This document shows, piece by piece, positions 1 to 6,700 of a stretch of DNA of 15,557 nucleotides (within the stretch, counting starts at the first letter, position 1; every line of letters begins with the position of its first letter). The stretch spans positions 1-15,557 of the forward strand of contig CAKZLS010000345.1 of assembly GCA_937127205.1 (NCBI GenBank). The letters run 5' to 3'. A program made the position numbers and the translations under genes. The DNA is from an uncultured Rhodospirillales bacterium. Lineage in GTDB: Bacteria > Pseudomonadota > Alphaproteobacteria > Rhodospirillales > Defluviicoccaceae. The notes beneath the pieces are model-generated. The model saw nothing but the letters and a program-made list of their open reading frames with translations. It was not told the DNA's origin and searched no databases.

Positions 1-23
1 TCGGGGGCGTCCGGACCGCTTGA

Positions 24-66
24 CGATGGGTCCCCATCGCCCGCGCGGGCCCTCCTGCCGAGGAGG
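24..66 (-). terminator. Three back-to-back hairpins just 3' of cyclase copy 1
   Basis: Three perfect inverted repeats follow one another without gaps: CGATGGG/CCCATCG with a 2-nt centre (24-39), the self-complementary CCCGCGCGGG (40-49), and CCTCCT/AGGAGG around GCCG (51-66). On the minus strand they begin 28 nt after the cyclase stop codon. The position fits a 3'-end structure or terminator, but no T-run follows on that strand, so an intrinsic terminator is not proven. RNA-stabilising hairpins or a REP-like element are alternatives. The rest of 1-94 shows no gene. Copy 2 of the cyclase has no equivalent cluster. Confidence 0.35.
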
Positions 67-94
67 CGAGAAACACGATCACAAAGAGTTCTTA

Positions 95-2125
95 TCAGTG
101 ACCGTTGGTATTACTGACCCTCGGCGCTTTGTGCCCTCCCTTGCCATTTTTATCAAGGAGATCAAGCGCCCGGAGCAGAATCCTGGCGGCCTGGGAACGA
201 TCTTCCGTTGTCATCGCGTCGAGATCCAGATCAAGCCGAACATGGGCATGTTGCTCGCGGAACCGGCGCCGTTCTCTGCCAAGTTTGTCATAGGTATCGA
301 TGACTTGGTAGGTAGCCAGGGGGTACGCAATCCCCTTGACCTCGATCTCGCCGCGCTCTTCGCAGTAGACCCTGTCATTGACGTGCGCAAAAGTCTCGTA
401 GGAGACGAGAATGTCACCGGGAGTCGCGGACGCTTCCAACCGTGACGCGACATTCACCGCTCCGCCAACGATGGTGTAGTCCATGCGATCCTCGCTGCCG
501 AAATTGCCGACGGTGCAATAACCTGTGTGGATCCCCATGCGGACCCGCAGTGGTTTTTCGATGCCGGACTTCCGCCACGCGTCTTCTAGGTCATACATCC
601 GCTGACGCATGGCGAGGGCCATCTCGACGCAGGCGAGCGCATCTTCCTTGACGCCTTTCGTCTCTGGATCACCGAAAAAGATGAGGATGGCGTCCCCTAC
701 GTATTTGTCGATGGTCGCGCCGTGGTCGAGGGCGATCTGGGACATTTCGGTGAGATAGTGGTTGAGCAACTGCGTCAGGTCTTCCGACTCCAGTCGGTCC
801 GCCGTCTCGGTAAATCCCGCGATATCGGAGAAGAAAATAGTCAGCTTCTTGCGGGTGCTGGTGACCTTGACCTCTTGCTTGCCGGAAAAAATCGAGGCGT
901 AAACCTGGGGCGATAGGTACTTGGCCAGTTGATTGGATAACTGCTCCAGGGCGCTCGACTTGTCCGCGAGCTGGGCCTCTCGCTCGTCGATGACCGCCAT
1001 GTAATTCATCAAGGAGCCCGAAATTTCTCCAATTTCGTCCGGAATCGGATCATCGAGCATTCGATCCCGGTTTTCGGCATAGGCCCGAAGCGCATCGCGC
1101 ATCCTGTCCAATCGGGTGAATACGCGGCCCTTGAGGATAACCCACACCAAAAAGTTGCCTGCGCCGAACGCAATGACCACGACAATGATCGAGATCAAAG
1201 CGAACTGAGTGGTTTCGTTGACCAGCCGTATCTGGGATTCCAGATTAGAGCTGGCGCGCCAGAATTCGGTACTGACGGTGCTCAGGAGGCGATTGGCGAT
1301 CAGCGAGTTCTCTTCGGCAAGTGCCTTGATCTTGAACTCGTTCGACAGCTCGGTCGCCTTGTCGGCGTAGATAGTATCCTTCTTGGACAACCAGAACCGC
1401 AAGAGTTCCCTCGCGGTAGAAAGAAGACTTCCAGATTGAACAGAAGATGCCTCGGTACCTGCCGTCACGTGGGAGGCGAGCTGTCGCATTCCCGTTTCTA
1501 TTTCTGACTTGTTGCGCGAGAAACGCGCCTGATTGGGATCCAGAAGGGCGTTCAGGATACGAAAGCCATTTGTCCGAGCCAGTTCGGCAACGGTGGCTTC
1601 ATTGCTTGTTGGGCGCGCGGCCGGCTCATCGACCCTAGGCGAACGCATAATCAACCTGCGGAAAGCCAGTCCATAGTCTTCCAGTCTCTTTCCGACGGCG
1701 ATCTGCTCACGCACCACGTCGGTGAGAGTCTGCAGATTAGCGATCAGCAAGTTACCATTTTCCCGCAGGACTTCGGCGGCATCCGGGTTCTGGAACAATT
1801 CCGCAAGCTCTTCGATGAGCGCCTTCTGAGACGTCTCCTTATCCTTGATCCGGGACAATAGCGTTTCGAACTCGAATCGCGTCGGCTTGGTGCTCAAAGC
1901 GGGCGCAATGGAGCTGCTCGCGGAGGCCTCTTGCGAAAGCTGGGCAAGCTTGACCAGGCGAGGCAGGGCGCTGTCCCGCAATTTGCCGAGATCCTGTTGA
2001 ACGTCGAACAACCGAAAGCTGATCAAGACAAGTCCGAGCAGCACCAGACTGGCAATGCCTGTCAGAATGGCAAACAGCAAGGTCGAGATTCGTGTCCGTA
2101 TTTTCGGATGAGGAATATCGGCCAT
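95..2125 (-). CDS. Membrane class III adenylate cyclase, copy 1
   Basis: Predicted 676-aa membrane adenylate cyclase making cAMP from ATP. Numbered from the chosen Met: TM1 about 15-39, a mostly helical, presumably periplasmic sensor region about 40-307, TM2 about 308-331, a HAMP-like segment and coiled coil about 332-400, and a CHD catalytic domain about 424-609. All class III catalytic positions are visible: metal Asp434 (FFSDIAGFT) and Asp478 (KYVGDA), adenine-selecting Lys474 and Asp549, and transition-state Asn558 and Arg562 (VNVASRLE). Lys/Asp selectors argue for ATP rather than GTP. The ATG at 2125 (MADIPHPK) is 26 nt after the AapJ-like stop. A GTG at 2194 would add 23 residues but overlap that gene by 43 nt. 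No strong Shine-Dalgarno precedes either, so translation may be coupled to the upstream gene. Domain family is firm; the sensed ligand is unknown. The C-terminal tail after LLD differs from copy 2. Confidence 0.93.
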   Translation of the reverse strand: MADIPHPKIRTRISTLLFAILTGIASLVLLGLVLISFRLFDVQQDLGKLRDSALPRLVKLAQLSQEASASSSIAPALSTKPTRFEFETLLSRIKDKETSQKALIEELAELFQNPDAAEVLRENGNLLIANLQTLTDVVREQIAVGKRLEDYGLAFRRLIMRSPRVDEPAARPTSNEATVAELARTNGFRILNALLDPNQARFSRNKSEIETGMRQLASHVTAGTEASSVQSGSLLSTARELLRFWLSKKDTIYADKATELSNEFKIKALAEENSLIANRLLSTVSTEFWRASSNLESQIRLVNETTQFALISIIVVVIAFGAGNFLVWVILKGRVFTRLDRMRDALRAYAENRDRMLDDPIPDEIGEISGSLMNYMAVIDEREAQLADKSSALEQLSNQLAKYLSPQVYASIFSGKQEVKVTSTRKKLTIFFSDIAGFTETADRLESEDLTQLLNHYLTEMSQIALDHGATIDKYVGDAILIFFGDPETKGVKEDALACVEMALAMRQRMYDLEDAWRKSGIEKPLRVRMGIHTGYCTVGNFGSEDRMDYTIVGGAVNVASRLEASATPGDILVSYETFAHVNDRVYCEERGEIEVKGIAYPLATYQVIDTYDKLGRERRRFREQHAHVRLDLDLDAMTTEDRSQAARILLRALDLLDKNGKGGHKAPRVSNTNGH

Positions 2126-2151
2126 GGTCAAACCGAGCGCCCAGGCTCGAC

Positions 2152-3183
2152 TTAACGAAACGGCGGGCTGTATATCAGTCCACCGTCTTTCCACAATTTG
2201 TTGGCGCCGCGATTGATCTTCATCTCGCTTTGTTGACCGAGATAGCGCTCGAATATCTCTCCGTAATTGCCGGCGCTGGCGACAACTTTTCTTGCCCAGT
2301 CGGGAGCCAATCCGGCGGCGGCGCTACCCGGGACTTCTTCAGTACCCAACAGCCGACGGACAGCGGCATCGCGGCTCGTCAAATGCTGTTCAAGATTTTC
2401 GCGAGTGATACCTTTTTCCTCGGCGGCGATTGTGGCGAAAATCGCCCAGCGAACCACGTTTCCCCACATCATGTCCTTGGCGCTCACATAGGCGACGAGC
2501 GGTTCCTTTGATATAACCTCGTCATGGAGGACATAGTTGTCGGGATCATCGACGGCCGAGGCACGCAAAGTCGCCAAGGCCAACCGGTCGGTGGTGAGCA
2601 AATTGCAACGGCGCGAGAAAAACGCGTCGTTACGGCCCTGCGAAGACTCAAACGGAAGGACTTTCCACGACAGATTGTGAAGCTTAATGTAGTCCTCGAG
2701 ATTGGCGATCGTTGTCGTGGAATGCGAAACGCATACGGTTGCGTCCGTGAGTTTGGTCAGATCACCATCAACGGTTCCCTTGTGGGACATGAACCCTTGA
2801 CCGTCATAATAGAGCACGGCAGCGGGCGTCAACCGCAAGTCCAGGTCTCGCGAGAAGGTCCACGTGACATTGGAGAGGTAAACGTCCACCTCGCCCTCGG
2901 AGATGCTTTGCAGCCCGTGGCGGATGAGTGTCGGAGACATTTGCACCGCGTTGCGGTCGCCAAAAATGGCCAGTGCGATGACTCTGCAAAATTCGGGGAA
3001 GAAGCCTTCGTATCCGCTTTCACCGATCCTCGTGTCTCCCACGGGGCGATTGCCGATCGCGCATTTTACGTAACCGCGGTCGCGGACTGTATCGAGGGTG
3101 CTCTGAGATGCCGACGCCGTCGGGACAAAAAAGAGCGAGAGTAAGGCAAAGAATAAGGCAAGAAAAGTGAATCTAAATTTCAT
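2152..3183 (-). CDS. AapJ-like periplasmic amino-acid-binding protein, copy 1
   Basis: Predicted 343-aa periplasmic solute-binding protein of the AapJ/general L-amino-acid family. A signal peptide covers about residues 1-25 (hydrophobic core, cleavage near ASA). Mature features typical of AapJ are visible: STLDTVRDRGYVKCAIG near the start, EGFFPEFCR, GEVDVYLSNVTWTFSRDL, YYDGQGFM, ISKEPLVAYV, AEEKGIT, NYGEIFER, and a C-terminus LWKDGGLIYSPPFR. Length matches AapJ (about 340 aa). The start at 3183 is chosen because GGGAGG lies about 7 nt upstream and the signal peptide begins there; an in-frame start at 3237 would add 18 unlikely residues. AapJ normally works with the permease AapQM and ATPase AapP. 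None is encoded here; the next gene, 26 nt on, is an adenylate cyclase. A role as ligand sensor for that cyclase is inferred. Confidence 0.9.
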   Translation of the reverse strand: MKFRFTFLALFFALLSLFFVPTASASQSTLDTVRDRGYVKCAIGNRPVGDTRIGESGYEGFFPEFCRVIALAIFGDRNAVQMSPTLIRHGLQSISEGEVDVYLSNVTWTFSRDLDLRLTPAAVLYYDGQGFMSHKGTVDGDLTKLTDATVCVSHSTTTIANLEDYIKLHNLSWKVLPFESSQGRNDAFFSRRCNLLTTDRLALATLRASAVDDPDNYVLHDEVISKEPLVAYVSAKDMMWGNVVRWAIFATIAAEEKGITRENLEQHLTSRDAAVRRLLGTEEVPGSAAAGLAPDWARKVVASAGNYGEIFERYLGQQSEMKINRGANKLWKDGGLIYSPPFR

Positions 3184-3267
3184 AAACTGCCTCCCGATAG
3201 CCCGGCGCAAATTCGTTAGAGCAGCCTCCGTTAACAATACAAGCAGGGTTTCTTTTAATCGATGTTT

Positions 3268-3279
3268 CTTGCTGGCAAG
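3268..3279. promoter_or_regulatory. 12-bp palindrome upstream of AapJ-like gene, copy 1
   Basis: CTTGC-TG-GCAAG, a perfect inverted repeat about 85 nt before the AapJ-like start. On the minus strand it contains TTGCCA, which could be a -35 box with TAAAAG 15 nt later, a poor fit. It could be an operator, or chance. Confidence 0.25.
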
Positions 3280-3394
3280 CAGCGCACGTTTAGAATTGGA
3301 CCGTACGACAGCCGCTTTACCCCATCATGTCAGCCTAGTGAACGCCGGAGTTCGTGCTCGCAGCTACACACGCAATGCAATAACCCCTAAAAAA

Positions 3395-3432
3395 ATACTA
3401 TCAAAGGTGTGCTCGAGGACAAAACTGTTTTG
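3395..3432 (-). promoter_or_regulatory. Candidate promoter and 13-bp operator for AapJ-cyclase unit, copy 1
   Basis: On the minus strand TTGTCC (3417-3422) and TAGTAT (3395-3400) are separated by 16 nt, each matching four of six sigma70 consensus bases. A perfect inverted repeat CAAAAC-T-GTTTTG (3420-3432) overlaps the -35 edge, where a regulator could act. If used, the mRNA leader to the AapJ-like start would be about 200 nt. Both boxes are imperfect, so this is only a candidate. Confidence 0.3.
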
Positions 3433-3564
3433 ATTGTGTGATGCCTGCAATCCGGTTGAATTCGAGACCGGAAACACCTGATCTAGAAACAAGCCGCTGA
3501 ACAATTGGAACCATTGACGACGTGCGCTCTTCGCACCGAGCATGAGAACACTAGAGTAAGATTA

Positions 3565-3593
3565 CCCGTTCAGATTGGTTCGACTTGAACGGG
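3565..3593 (-). terminator. Hairpin after monooxygenase-fold gene, copy 1
   Basis: CCCGTTCA and TGAACGGG form a perfect 8-bp stem around a 13-nt loop, starting 7 nt after the stop codon of the upstream gene. No clean T-run follows (TAATCTTACT), so it may be a weak terminator, a Rho-assisted 3' end or a processing/stability element dividing the module's transcript. Confidence 0.4.
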
Positions 3594-3600
3594 ACGCGCT

Positions 3601-3963
3601 CTAGCGCCGAAAGCCGAACTCGGTCCGGAAGAAGCGGGGTGACATATCACTGAGCAAAGGGCGCAGTTTTTCGATCTCGTCGGCGGGTCCGTGGACTTCC
3701 ACCCCGGTGATGTCGACCAGTTGGCGTGTGGTTTCGAAAATATGCTTGCCGACGTCAAGATGCTGCGCGAACGCGTCGGCGCTCTCGTAGTCCTCGCGCG
3801 AAACGGCCGCGGAGTCGCTCTCGAAGCTGTAGGCTGATGCAGGATGCCCAGCCTCCTTGTCGCGTAGCGCCACCATCGCCTCGCAGTTGTCCCGAAACCG
3901 CGCCGCGTTTCCAGGTCGAATGGCGAAGTAACCGATGACAGTAACGATGCGCGGTGCAGGCAT
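3601..3963 (-). CDS. ABM-fold (quinol-monooxygenase-like) small protein, copy 1
   Basis: Predicted 120-aa cytosolic protein with the dimeric alpha/beta barrel pattern of the antibiotic-biosynthesis-monooxygenase (YgiN-like) family: a first strand (IVTVIGYFAIRPG), a helix (AARFRDNCEAMVALRDKEAG), a second strand (SAYSFESDS), then the YESADAFAQHLDV helix segment and a C-terminal strand (TGVEVHGP). The length is slightly above the usual 95-110 aa. The ATG at 3963 follows GGGGGAG at good spacing. Family members oxidise quinols or other aromatics or are non-catalytic; the substrate here cannot be read from sequence. It lies upstream of the AapJ-like gene on the same strand but 417 bp away, with its own candidate operator, so it is probably a separate transcription unit. 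It is identical to copy 2. Confidence 0.8.
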   Translation of the reverse strand: MPAPRIVTVIGYFAIRPGNAARFRDNCEAMVALRDKEAGHPASAYSFESDSAAVSREDYESADAFAQHLDVGKHIFETTRQLVDITGVEVHGPADEIEKLRPLLSDMSPRFFRTEFGFRR

Positions 3964-3975
3964 GGCGCTCCCCCT

Positions 3976-4000
3976 ATTGTTATACAGGTTCTGTTACAAT
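3976..4000 (-). promoter_or_regulatory. Candidate operator and -10 for ABM-fold gene, copy 1
   Basis: An imperfect 25-bp palindrome has arms ATTGT/ACAAT and a perfect core ACAG-GTT-CTGT (3984-3994). On the minus strand it contains TATAAC (3979-3984), a good -10 box, 15 nt before the ATG of the ABM-fold gene. A repressor bound here would block transcription. The shape resembles TetR-type operators, but no TetR gene is in the window. Confidence 0.5.
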
Positions 4001-4093
4001 AATGCGCCCGAGACCTGAGGGTTGGCAGATCGTCTCGTAGTGCTCCAAACAGGTGCGGATTTTGGCGCGACGGGCTATCAGCGGGCGGCGGAT

Positions 4094-4415
4094 TTACTCC
4101 TTGTCGCAGACGGTCTTTTGCAGGATCACGTCATAGCGTTCAAGCAGGGCCTCGTATTCGCCTGTGCGGCACAGTTCGGCCAGGCGCAAATTGAAAGTGT
4201 CGCGGAGCTTTGAGTCCTTGAAGGCCACGCGGAAGTCGGTGACGGGCGGGAACAGGTGGTGCAAGGTCACCTCGTCCATGGCGTGGCCGAGGACCTTGGT
4301 GAAATAGACGAAGATGCTCCGGTCGATCACCGCAACGCTGCCGTCGCGCTCCCAGAACAGGCGCACCTGGTCTTCCTGGTTGGGGACTTCCACTTAGTTG
4401 GCGCGCTCGGGCGAG
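4094..4415 (-). pseudogene. Truncated SBP_bac_3 binding protein (copy 1)
   Basis: The last third of the 258-aa SBP_bac_3 gene at 8643-9419. It is identical up to 4226; from there to about 4403 it differs at about 17 positions (roughly 90% identity). A TAC codon has become TAA (stop at 4394-4396: PERAN, stop, VEVPNQ). The signal peptide and about the first 160 residues are gone, replaced by unrelated sequence above about 4415. The leftover 99-codon frame begins MEVPNQ and could not be exported or bind ligand alone. It is treated as a remnant. Confidence 0.85.
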
Positions 4416-4626
4416 CCCGGGCAGCGATCAGGCTCACCCGGTTGGCCGGGGTGAGCGGACGCGTGCCTCCGGCACTGGCGACCGCCGCTATGGCGCCTAT
4501 GACGCCTTTGATTCGCGGTGGGGTGGCATCGAACTTCATTGGGCAGTCCCTCAAGTCTATTTGGTAGGTGATTACCAAGATCAGTCTCAATCATAACGGC
4601 ATTTCGCGGATAGCCTCGAAAATCAT
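4416..4626 (-). pseudogene. 5' fragment of an unrecognised gene fused to the SBP remnant
   Basis: Unique to the junction between the two module copies. A strong GAGGAGG 7 nt before an ATG at 4626 starts an 11-codon frame (MIFEAIREMPL) whose TGA overlaps a second ATG at 4594. A third ATG at 4539, preceded by GAGGGA, opens a protein-like frame beginning MKFDATPPRIKGVIGAIAAV that reads through the junction near 4415 into the SBP remnant out of frame. Together they look like the frameshifted or truncated 5' end of one or two genes after a deletion. I do not recognise the protein. Confidence 0.5.
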
Positions 4627-4658
4627 CACAATCCTCCTCAAGTCATGCCTGCCTTTCG

Positions 4659-6674
4659 TCACTTTCCCCATCGCGTTCGGTGCTGTCCTTTACCAACTTC
4701 ATCAAGGAGATCGAGCGCCCGGAGCAGAATCCTGGCGGCCTGGGAACGATCTTCCATTGTCATCGCGTCGAGATCCAGATCAAGCCGAACATGGGCATGT
4801 TGCTCGCGGAACCGGCGCCGTTCTCTGCCAAGTTTGTCATAGGTATCGATGACTTGGTAGGTAGCCAGGGGGTACGCAATCCCCTTGACCTCGATCTCGC
4901 CGCGCTCTTCGCAGTAGACCCTGTCATTGACGTGCGCAAAAGTCTCGTAGGAGACGAGAATGTCACCGGGAGTCGCGGACGCTTCCAACCGTGACGCGAC
5001 ATTCACCGCTCCGCCAACGATGGTGTAGTCCATGCGATCCTCGCTGCCGAAATTGCCGACGGTGCAATAACCTGTGTGGATCCCCATGCGGACCCGCAGT
5101 GGTTTTTCGATGCCGGACTTCCGCCACGCGTCTTCTAGGTCATACATCCGCTGACGCATGGCGAGGGCCATCTCGACGCAGGCGAGCGCATCTTCCTTGA
5201 CGCCTTTCGTCTCTGGATCACCGAAAAAGATGAGGATGGCGTCCCCTACGTATTTGTCGATGGTCGCGCCGTGGTCGAGGGCGATCTGGGACATTTCGGT
5301 GAGATAGTGGTTGAGCAACTGCGTCAGGTCTTCCGACTCCAGTCGGTCCGCCGTCTCGGTAAATCCCGCGATATCGGAGAAGAAAATAGTCAGCTTCTTG
5401 CGGGTGCTGGTGACCTTGACCTCTTGCTTGCCGGAAAAAATCGAGGCGTAAACCTGGGGCGATAGGTACTTGGCCAGTTGATTGGATAACTGCTCCAGGG
5501 CGCTCGACTTGTCCGCGAGCTGGGCCTCTCGCTCGTCGATGACCGCCATGTAATTCATCAAGGAGCCCGAAATTTCTCCAATTTCGTCCGGAATCGGATC
5601 ATCGAGCATTCGATCCCGGTTTTCGGCATAGGCCCGAAGCGCATCGCGCATCCTGTCCAATCGGGTGAATACGCGGCCCTTGAGGATAACCCACACCAAA
5701 AAGTTGCCTGCGCCGAACGCAATGACCACGACAATGATCGAGATCAAAGCGAACTGAGTGGTTTCGTTGACCAGCCGTATCTGGGATTCCAGATTAGAGC
5801 TGGCGCGCCAGAATTCGGTACTGACGGTGCTCAGGAGGCGATTGGCGATCAGCGAGTTCTCTTCGGCAAGTGCCTTGATCTTGAACTCGTTCGACAGCTC
5901 GGTCGCCTTGTCGGCGTAGATAGTATCCTTCTTGGACAACCAGAACCGCAAGAGTTCCCTCGCGGTAGAAAGAAGACTTCCAGATTGAACAGAAGATGCC
6001 TCGGTACCTGCCGTCACGTGGGAGGCGAGCTGTCGCATTCCCGTTTCTATTTCTGACTTGTTGCGCGAGAAACGCGCCTGATTGGGATCCAGAAGGGCGT
6101 TCAGGATACGAAAGCCATTTGTCCGAGCCAGTTCGGCAACGGTGGCTTCATTGCTTGTTGGGCGCGCGGCCGGCTCATCGACCCTAGGCGAACGCATAAT
6201 CAACCTGCGGAAAGCCAGTCCATAGTCTTCCAGTCTCTTTCCGACGGCGATCTGCTCACGCACCACGTCGGTGAGAGTCTGCAGATTAGCGATCAGCAAG
6301 TTACCATTTTCCCGCAGGACTTCGGCGGCATCCGGGTTCTGGAACAATTCCGCAAGCTCTTCGATGAGCGCCTTCTGAGACGTCTCCTTATCCTTGATCC
6401 GGGACAATAGCGTTTCGAACTCGAATCGCGTCGGCTTGGTGCTCAAAGCGGGCGCAATGGAGCTGCTCGCGGAGGCCTCTTGCGAAAGCTGGGCAAGCTT
6501 GACCAGGCGAGGCAGGGCGCTGTCCCGCAATTTGCCGAGATCCTGTTGAACGTCGAACAACCGAAAGCTGATCAAGACAAGTCCGAGCAGCACCAGACTG
6601 GCAATGCCTGTCAGAATGGCAAACAGCAAGGTCGAGATTCGTGTCCGTATTTTCGGATGAGGAATATCGGCCAT
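4659..6674 (-). CDS. Membrane class III adenylate cyclase, copy 2
   Basis: 671-aa paralogue of the cyclase at 95-2125, with the same domain order (TM1, about 270-residue extracytoplasmic sensor region, TM2, HAMP-like segment, CHD) and the same six catalytic residues (Asp434, Lys474, Asp478, Asp549, Asn558, Arg562). It differs at one residue in the shared core (Met for Thr in DAMTMEDRS) and then in the tail: after LLD it reads EVGKGQHRTRWGK instead of the longer tail of copy 1. The ATG at 6674 is 26 nt after the AapJ-like stop; a GTG at 6743 is the alternative. This copy belongs to the complete module and is followed by the broken junction gene. Confidence 0.93.
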   Translation of the reverse strand: MADIPHPKIRTRISTLLFAILTGIASLVLLGLVLISFRLFDVQQDLGKLRDSALPRLVKLAQLSQEASASSSIAPALSTKPTRFEFETLLSRIKDKETSQKALIEELAELFQNPDAAEVLRENGNLLIANLQTLTDVVREQIAVGKRLEDYGLAFRRLIMRSPRVDEPAARPTSNEATVAELARTNGFRILNALLDPNQARFSRNKSEIETGMRQLASHVTAGTEASSVQSGSLLSTARELLRFWLSKKDTIYADKATELSNEFKIKALAEENSLIANRLLSTVSTEFWRASSNLESQIRLVNETTQFALISIIVVVIAFGAGNFLVWVILKGRVFTRLDRMRDALRAYAENRDRMLDDPIPDEIGEISGSLMNYMAVIDEREAQLADKSSALEQLSNQLAKYLSPQVYASIFSGKQEVKVTSTRKKLTIFFSDIAGFTETADRLESEDLTQLLNHYLTEMSQIALDHGATIDKYVGDAILIFFGDPETKGVKEDALACVEMALAMRQRMYDLEDAWRKSGIEKPLRVRMGIHTGYCTVGNFGSEDRMDYTIVGGAVNVASRLEASATPGDILVSYETFAHVNDRVYCEERGEIEVKGIAYPLATYQVIDTYDKLGRERRRFREQHAHVRLDLDLDAMTMEDRSQAARILLRALDLLDEVGKGQHRTRWGK

Positions 6675-6700
6675 GGTCAAACCGAGCGCCCAGGCTCGAC

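Larger units (their letters stand above)
3184..3600. other. 417-bp intergenic leader, copy 1
   Basis: Gene-free region between the monooxygenase-fold gene and the AapJ-like gene, more A+T-rich than its surroundings. It holds a candidate promoter with an overlapping inverted repeat, a 12-bp palindrome nearer the gene, a hairpin just after the monooxygenase-fold gene, and a short GTGCG/CGCAC hairpin at 3522-3536. Short open frames here have no start signals or recognisable products. It is identical to 7733-8149. Confidence 0.6.
208..4226. repeat. Direct tandem repeat, copy 1 (identical core, 4,019 bp)
   Basis: Every stretch compared here matches 4757-8775 at a constant offset of 4,549 bp, including the 417-bp intergenic region. 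The encoded proteins are identical across the core. The first mismatches are position 207 (g against a at 4756) on the left and 4227 (a against g at 8776) on the right. Beyond these the copies stay alignable but diverged. The core carries most of the cyclase, the AapJ-like gene, the monooxygenase-fold gene and the 3' end of the SBP_bac_3 gene. No terminal inverted repeats or transposase accompany it. Confidence 0.95.

Noticed and set aside
2524..3144. 206-codon plus-strand frame opposite the AapJ-like gene (also 7073-7693)
   Set aside because: It is antisense to a confident gene, with no ribosome-binding site or recognisable domain.
3167..3433. 88-codon plus-strand frame in the intergenic leader (also 7716-7982)
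   Set aside because: No Shine-Dalgarno, no recognisable domain, and it overlaps the AapJ-like signal peptide region on the other strand.
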